Made by a program: the position numbers and the translations under genes. A stretch of DNA of 64,000 bases, taken from positions 186,001 through 250,000 of the forward strand of contig NZ_JAAOIX010000007.1 in the NCBI RefSeq assembly GCF_011440395.1, written 5' to 3'. Position 1 is the stretch's first letter. Each line of letters starts with the position of its first letter. Below, in pieces: positions 60,224-64,000 of the stretch. This stretch comes from Pseudomaricurvus alcaniphilus (GTDB taxonomy: Bacteria; Pseudomonadota; Gammaproteobacteria; Pseudomonadales; Cellvibrionaceae). Below the pieces are notes generated by a model. The model made no database searches. It was not told the DNA's origin and worked only from the letters and a program-made list of their open reading frames with translations.

Positions 60224-61369
60224 ATGGCAAACATCCATGCTCGTGACTCGGTCGGTCTGGTTCAACCCCAAACCTTCCACTTTGACGATCCGCTGCTGCT
60301 GGCCTGCGGCCGCAGCCTCAACAGTTACGACCTGGTGGTGGAGACCTACGGCGAGCTCAACCGCCAGTGCTCCAACGCCGTGCTGATCTGCCACGCTCTC
60401 TCCGGCCATCACCACGCGGCGGGATATAACAGCGAGGAAGACGCCAAGCCGGGCTGGTGGGATGCCTATATCGGCCCCGGCAAGCCCATCGATACCAACC
60501 GCTTCTTTGTGGTCTCCCTCAACAACCTGGGTGGCTGCCACGGTTCCACCGGGCCGCGCTCCATCAATCCCGCCAGCGGCCGCCCCTGGGGCAAGGACTT
60601 CCCCATTCTGCGGGTGCGCGACTGGGTCCACTCCCAGGCGCGACTGGCGGACCGGCTGGGGATCGAACAGTGGGCTGCCATTATCGGCGGCAGTCTCGGC
60701 GGCATGCAGGCCATGCGCTGGGCGCTGGAATACCCCGACCGCGTGCGCCACTGTCTGGTAATCGCCTCGGCGATGAAATTGTCAGCCCAGAATATCGCCT
60801 TTAACCAGACCGCTCGCCAGGCCATCATGTCGGACCCGGACTTTCACGACGGCGACTACCTGGCCTTCGATACCTACCCCAAGAGCGGTCTTTCCGTGGC
60901 CCGCATGATCGGCCATATTACCTACCTGTCCGATGATGGCATGGGCCAGAAATTCGGCCGGGATATACGCTCCGGCACCTTTCAGCAGGGCAGCGCGGAG
61001 CCGGTCGAGTTCCAGGTAGAGAGCTATTTGCGCTACCAGGGCGATGTGTTTTCCAGCAGCTTTGATGCCAACACCTATATCCTTATGACCCGGGCACTGG
61101 ATTATTTCGACCTCGCCCGGGAGTACAGCGACGACCCGGTGCAGGCTTTCAGCGGCGCCAACTGCCGCTTCCTGGTGATTTCGTTCACCACCGACTGGCG
61201 CTTTGCGCCGGACCGTTCACGGGAGATCGTCAACGCCCTGGTGGGCGCCGGCAAATCGGTATCCTACGCCGAGATTGAGTCGGAATACGGTCACGACGCC
61301 TTCCTGATACCCATACCGGAATACTACAACCTGTTCACCGAATATATGAAAACCGTGAGCACCGACTAG
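60224..61369 (+). CDS. metX: Homoserine O-acyltransferase MetX
   Basis: First step of methionine synthesis from homoserine. Alpha/beta-hydrolase fold: nucleophile Ser157 in [38 protein letters not shown], the acid site near [12 protein letters not shown] and the His in EYGHDAFL. Length 381. Many MetX proteins of gammaproteobacteria that sit beside metW use succinyl-CoA rather than acetyl-CoA, so I leave the acyl group open. metW follows after 33 nt. Confidence 0.95.
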   Translation: MANIHARDSVGLVQPQTFHFDDPLLLACGRSLNSYDLVVETYGELNRQCSNAVLICHALSGHHHAAGYNSEEDAKPGWWDAYIGPGKPIDTNRFFVVSLNNLGGCHGSTGPRSINPASGRPWGKDFPILRVRDWVHSQARLADRLGIEQWAAIIGGSLGGMQAMRWALEYPDRVRHCLVIASAMKLSAQNIAFNQTARQAIMSDPDFHDGDYLAFDTYPKSGLSVARMIGHITYLSDDGMGQKFGRDIRSGTFQQGSAEPVEFQVESYLRYQGDVFSSSFDANTYILMTRALDYFDLAREYSDDPVQAFSGANCRFLVISFTTDWRFAPDRSREIVNALVGAGKSVSYAEIESEYGHDAFLIPIPEYYNLFTEYMKTVSTD

Positions 61370-61402
61370 CCCGTGGACGCCGTCGAGCAGAAGGAAACGA
61401 GC

Positions 61403-62041
61403 ATGCGTATTGACCTGGATGTAATTCAGGCCTGGATCAAACCCGGCAGCCGGGTGCTGGACCTGGGGTGTGGCGATGGCACCCTGCTGCACAACCTGTG
61501 CAGCAACAAGCAGGTCAGCGGCTACGGCCTGGAAATTGACCCGAAGCAGATCACCACCTGTATCAGCAAGGGGCTCAATGTGATCGACCAGAACCTCAAC
61601 CAGGGACTGGACAATTTTGCCGACAAGAGCTTTGATACCGTGGTTATGACCCACGCGCTGCAGACCATGCACGCGCCACACCAGGTGCTGGAGGACATGC
61701 TGCGCGTGGGCGAGGAGTGCATTGTCACCTTTCCCAATTTCGGCCACTGGAAAGCCCGCTGGCACTTGTGTGCCAAGGGCCGCATGCCGGTATCGGACCT
61801 GCTTCCCTACCAATGGTACGACACTCCCAACATCCACTTTTGCACCTTTCGGGATTTCGAGGTGTTGTGCCACCAGCTGAATATCGATATCGTTCACCGC
61901 CAGGTGGTAGCTGAGCGCCCCGTCAGCCGCCTGCTGAAAGATGTGCGGCCAAATTTGTTCGGCGAAACCGCCATCTATCACCTGCGCAAGCAGGCCTGGC
62001 AGGCGAGCCGCGGCGACAACGGGCCGAAACGGGAGGGCTGA
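61403..62041 (+). CDS. metW: Methionine biosynthesis protein MetW
   Basis: Class I methyltransferase-like protein always found beside metX and thought to aid its activity. The ATG at 61403 (MRIDLDVIQAWIKPGSRVLDLGCGDG, shown here in part as RVLDLGCGDG at 20-29) has AGGAAACGAG upstream; the GTG at 61373 is a weaker start. 212 residues, with GYGLEIDPKQI, VMTHALQTMHAP, TFPNFGHWKARW and PYQWYDTPNIHFCT, all MetW hallmarks. Followed by a 231-bp gap. Confidence 0.95.
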   Translation: MRIDLDVIQAWIKPGSRVLDLGCGDGTLLHNLCSNKQVSGYGLEIDPKQITTCISKGLNVIDQNLNQGLDNFADKSFDTVVMTHALQTMHAPHQVLEDMLRVGEECIVTFPNFGHWKARWHLCAKGRMPVSDLLPYQWYDTPNIHFCTFRDFEVLCHQLNIDIVHRQVVAERPVSRLLKDVRPNLFGETAIYHLRKQAWQASRGDNGPKREG

Positions 62042-62162
62042 ACTTTGCCCCTGAAATCGATACTAAGTAGCAGGAGCTTTTTACCGCTGTGCCGCTGCGT
62101 AACGCCAGCTGGAAAATGCATTTCTGCACAGGGCAGGCTTGCAACACCTGTTCTTGTGCAAC

Positions 62163-62180
62163 ATGTTTAAATGTAAACAT
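62163..62180. promoter_or_regulatory. Possible operator before the DUF4426 gene
   Basis: ATGTTTA (62163-62169), AATG, TAAACAT (62174-62180): a perfect 7-bp dyad with a 4-bp centre in the 231-bp gap 62042-62272 between metW and the DUF4426 gene. It is AT-rich in a GC-rich setting. I cannot assign a regulator and see nothing else clear in the gap. Confidence 0.4.
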
Positions 62181-62272
62181 ACAACTGCGCGCAGGGTGGC
62201 CGCAGCACTTTACCAGCATCAAGGAGTCGGGACATCGCCTCTATACACCTCCATTCAATAAGGAAGCTGAAC

Positions 62273-62728
62273 ATGAATAATACCCATAAAGCCAGCCAGT
62301 TCCTGCTCTTCACACTGGTGTTTTTCCTGCTCGGCAGCAGCGCCCACGGCAACGAGAAAATCTATACCGATTTTGGCGAATACCGGGTCATGCATTCGGT
62401 CTTCAACAGCAGCTTTATCAAGCCGGATATTGCCAGCGCCTACAATCTCACCCGAGGCAAGGATCACGCCCTGGTCAACGTCGCGGTCATCAAAAATCCC
62501 AAAGACGGCGCCAGCAACGGCATGGCGGCCATCGTCAGCGGCGGCTACGCCAATTTGATGCAGCAGGGCAAAGACCTCAAATTTGTCGAAATACGGGAGC
62601 AAAACGCAATCTACTATCTGGCCGATATGCGCTTTCAGAACGAGGAAGTTCTGCACTTCACCATCAACGTCAGCGTCGATGGCAAGACCTTTCCCGTGAA
62701 ATTCAGCAAGAAACTCTATGTCGATTAA
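62273..62728 (+). CDS. DUF4426 family periplasmic protein
   Basis: The 151-residue protein has a signal peptide (KASQFLLFTLVFFLLGSSAHG, cut near AHG-NEK) and the compact DUF4426 domain: YTDFGEYRVMHSVFNSSF, IASAYNLTRGKDHALVNVAV and the C-terminal VSVDGKTFPVKFSKKLYVD. GGAAG precedes the ATG. The function is unknown. It always lies between metW and rdgB in related genomes, and here its last 11 bp overlap the rdgB start, so the two are translated together. Confidence 0.88.
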   Translation: MNNTHKASQFLLFTLVFFLLGSSAHGNEKIYTDFGEYRVMHSVFNSSFIKPDIASAYNLTRGKDHALVNVAVIKNPKDGASNGMAAIVSGGYANLMQQGKDLKFVEIREQNAIYYLADMRFQNEEVLHFTINVSVDGKTFPVKFSKKLYVD

Positions 62729-63359
62729 TGTAAACCCCCATCAGCAGGTGGTGCTGGCCAGCAACAACGCCGGCAAGGTGCGCGAAATGCAGAGTCTGCT
62801 GGCGGCCATGGGGCTGGAGGTACTTCCCCAGTCCGAGCTTGCCATTGACAGTGTCGCAGAAACTGGCCTGAGCTTTGTCGAGAACGCCATTCTCAAGGCC
62901 AGGCACGCCTGCCGCTGCAGCGGCCTGCCTGCCATTGCCGATGACTCCGGCCTGGAGGTGGACGCCTTGCACGGTCAGCCCGGAATCTATTCAGCCCGTT
63001 ACGCCGAGGAGGCCGAGGGAGACCAGGACAGCGCCAACAACACCAAACTGCTCAATCGCCTCACCGGCCTGACCCAGATGGATCGCCGCGCTCGCTACCG
63101 CTGTGTACTGGTGTTTATGCGTCACCACGAGGATCCGACCCCCATTATTTGCCAGGGCACCTGGGAGGGCCGCATCCTGCACCAGCCAGAGGGCGAGGGG
63201 GGGTTCGGTTACGACCCGATTTTCTACGTGCCGGAAACGGATTGCAGCGCCGCGCAATTAAGCGCCGAACAGAAAAACTCCCTCAGCCATCGCGGCCGGG
63301 CTCTGCAGGCACTAATCCAGCAGCTGCAAACTTACTACCCACCGGTCGCAACGGCTTAA
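62718..63359 (+). CDS. rdgB: dITP/XTP pyrophosphatase RdgB
   Basis: House-cleaning enzyme that hydrolyses dITP, ITP and XTP to monophosphates. The 213 residues contain the substrate motif VVLASNNAGKVREMQ, ETGLSFVENAILKARHAC, the acidic site AIADDSGLEVDALHGQPGIY-SARYA, GFGYDPIFYVPE and the C-terminal KNSLSHRGRAL. Starts inside the end of the DUF4426 gene; hemW follows 9 nt later. Confidence 0.97.
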   Translation: MSINVNPHQQVVLASNNAGKVREMQSLLAAMGLEVLPQSELAIDSVAETGLSFVENAILKARHACRCSGLPAIADDSGLEVDALHGQPGIYSARYAEEAEGDQDSANNTKLLNRLTGLTQMDRRARYRCVLVFMRHHEDPTPIICQGTWEGRILHQPEGEGGFGYDPIFYVPETDCSAAQLSAEQKNSLSHRGRALQALIQQLQTYYPPVATA

Positions 63360-63368
63360 GCCCCGACG

Positions 63369-64000
63369 ATGCTGGAACTCCCGCCGCTGGCGCTCTACAT
63401 TCATATTCCCTGGTGCGTGCGCAAGTGCCCCTACTGCGACTTTAACTCCCATCAGGCCGGTACCGAACTGCCCGAAGACGACTACGTCGGGGCCCTGGAA
63501 CGGGACCTGGCAGAGGGCCTGGAGGGGGTGCAAGGCCGCCGCCTGAGCAGTATTTTTATCGGTGGCGGCACGCCCAGCCTGTTCAGCCCCGCGGCGATTG
63601 GCCGTGTACTCGCGCAGGCCGAAGCCCGCATCGGCTTCCAGCCCGATATCGAAATTACCCTGGAAGCCAACCCCGGCACCTTCGAGCAGGAAAAATTCAG
63701 CGGCTTTCGCAGCGCCGGGGTCAACCGCCTGTCGATTGGTATCCAGAGCTTTTCCGACCTCCACCTGCAACAGCTGGGCCGCATCCACGGGCGCGCCGAA
63801 GCGCTGGCGGCGGTGGCCATGGCGCGCCGGGCCGGCTTTCACAATATCAACCTGGACCTGATGCACGGCCTGCCCGGGCAATCCCCGGCCGACGCCAGTC
63901 GCGACTTGCAAACCGCCATCGAACTGGAGCCGACCCACCTCTCCTGGTACCAGCTCACCATTGAACCGAACACCGAATTTTACAGTCGTCCGCCGCCACT
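63369..64000 (+). CDS. hemW: Heme chaperone HemW (radical SAM), 3' end outside window
   Basis: Starts MLELPPLALYIHIPWCVRKC and runs off the end of the window after about 210 codons; the full protein is expected to be about 380 residues. The radical-SAM cluster cysteines are in WCVRKCPYC (CxxxCxxC), followed by SSIFIGGGTPSLFSP, LEANPGTFEQEK, GVNRLSIGIQSFSD and LDLMHGLPGQ. The CPYCDFNSH form is that of HemW rather than HemN, which has a longer N-terminus. HemW binds heme and passes it to respiratory enzymes. Adjacent to rdgB, the conserved order. Confidence 0.95.
   Translation, partial: MLELPPLALYIHIPWCVRKCPYCDFNSHQAGTELPEDDYVGALERDLAEGLEGVQGRRLSSIFIGGGTPSLFSPAAIGRVLAQAEARIGFQPDIEITLEANPGTFEQEKFSGFRSAGVNRLSIGIQSFSDLHLQQLGRIHGRAEALAAVAMARRAGFHNINLDLMHGLPGQSPADASRDLQTAIELEPTHLSWYQLTIEPNTEFYSRPPP

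Overview
The window is a 64 kb stretch of GC-rich gammaproteobacterial chromosome, almost wholly housekeeping. Gene orders match blocks I know from Pseudomonas: tsaE-nnr / queG / orn / rsgA / rhodanese-psd; hemE-gltD-gltB-SPOR ATPase-aroB-aroK-pilQPONM / PBP1A / malic enzyme / nuclease / rpmE / priA / SPOR / hslVU-DUF971; ubiE-ubiJ-ubiB-hisI-hisE-tatABC / dtd / pip; tkt-epd-pgk-fba; and pilU / pilT / yggS-proC-yggT-metX-metW-DUF4426-rdgB-hemW. Differences from Pseudomonas (argS is not between priA and the SPOR gene, motAB is not beside rsgA, and the blocks are joined differently), together with the intergenic repeats, suggest a related non-Pseudomonas lineage, perhaps a marine Cellvibrionales/Microbulbifer-like organism. 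That placement is an inference from gene order and protein style, not a database result.

Layout. 0.1-8.1 kb: tRNA t6A modification (tsaE), NAD(P)HX repair (nnr), queuosine synthesis (queG), a methyltransferase, oligoribonuclease, the ribosome GTPase RsgA, a rhodanese and phosphatidylserine decarboxylase. 8.2-30.7 kb: a degenerate HD-GYP protein, hemE, glutamate synthase (gltBD), a DamX-like SPOR ATPase, the shikimate genes aroB and aroK, the type IV pilus alignment and secretin operon pilMNOPQ, divergent PBP1A, malic enzyme and a nuclease-like lipoprotein. 30.7-44.5 kb: rpmE, priA, a FtsN-like SPOR protein, the HslVU protease behind a heat-shock type promoter, ubiquinone genes, the last histidine genes used early in the pathway (hisI, hisE), the Tat translocase, dtd, pip and tag. 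44.5-49.8 kb: a repeat-rich gap followed by a large AsmA/DUF748-type envelope protein and three small accessory genes. 49.8-55.3 kb: the tkt-epd-pgk-fba carbon metabolism operon. 55.5-64 kb: the twitching motors pilU and pilT, then yggS-proC-yggT, methionine genes metX-metW, a DUF4426 protein, rdgB and the start of hemW.

The pilus machinery is split: the alignment complex and secretin (20.7-25.7 kb) lie 30 kb from the retraction motors (55.5-57.9 kb), with no pilin or pilB in the window. Cell-envelope growth is a recurring theme (PBP1A, two SPOR proteins, Psd, Tat, DUF748).

I saw no phage, insertion sequence, CRISPR array, tRNA or rRNA, and no gene cluster that looks like an undescribed system. 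The most unusual signals are three intergenic elements with long imperfect inverted repeats (3.6 kb, 44.6 kb, 44.8 kb), of which at least two share a core but not their arms; a sigma-32-like promoter with an overlapping dyad before hslVU; a tandem 17-nt repeat before the rhodanese gene; and several proteins whose usual catalytic residues are replaced (HD-GYP, DamX-like ATPase, UbiB). No RNA or protein search could be run; calls rest on recognised motifs, length and gene order.
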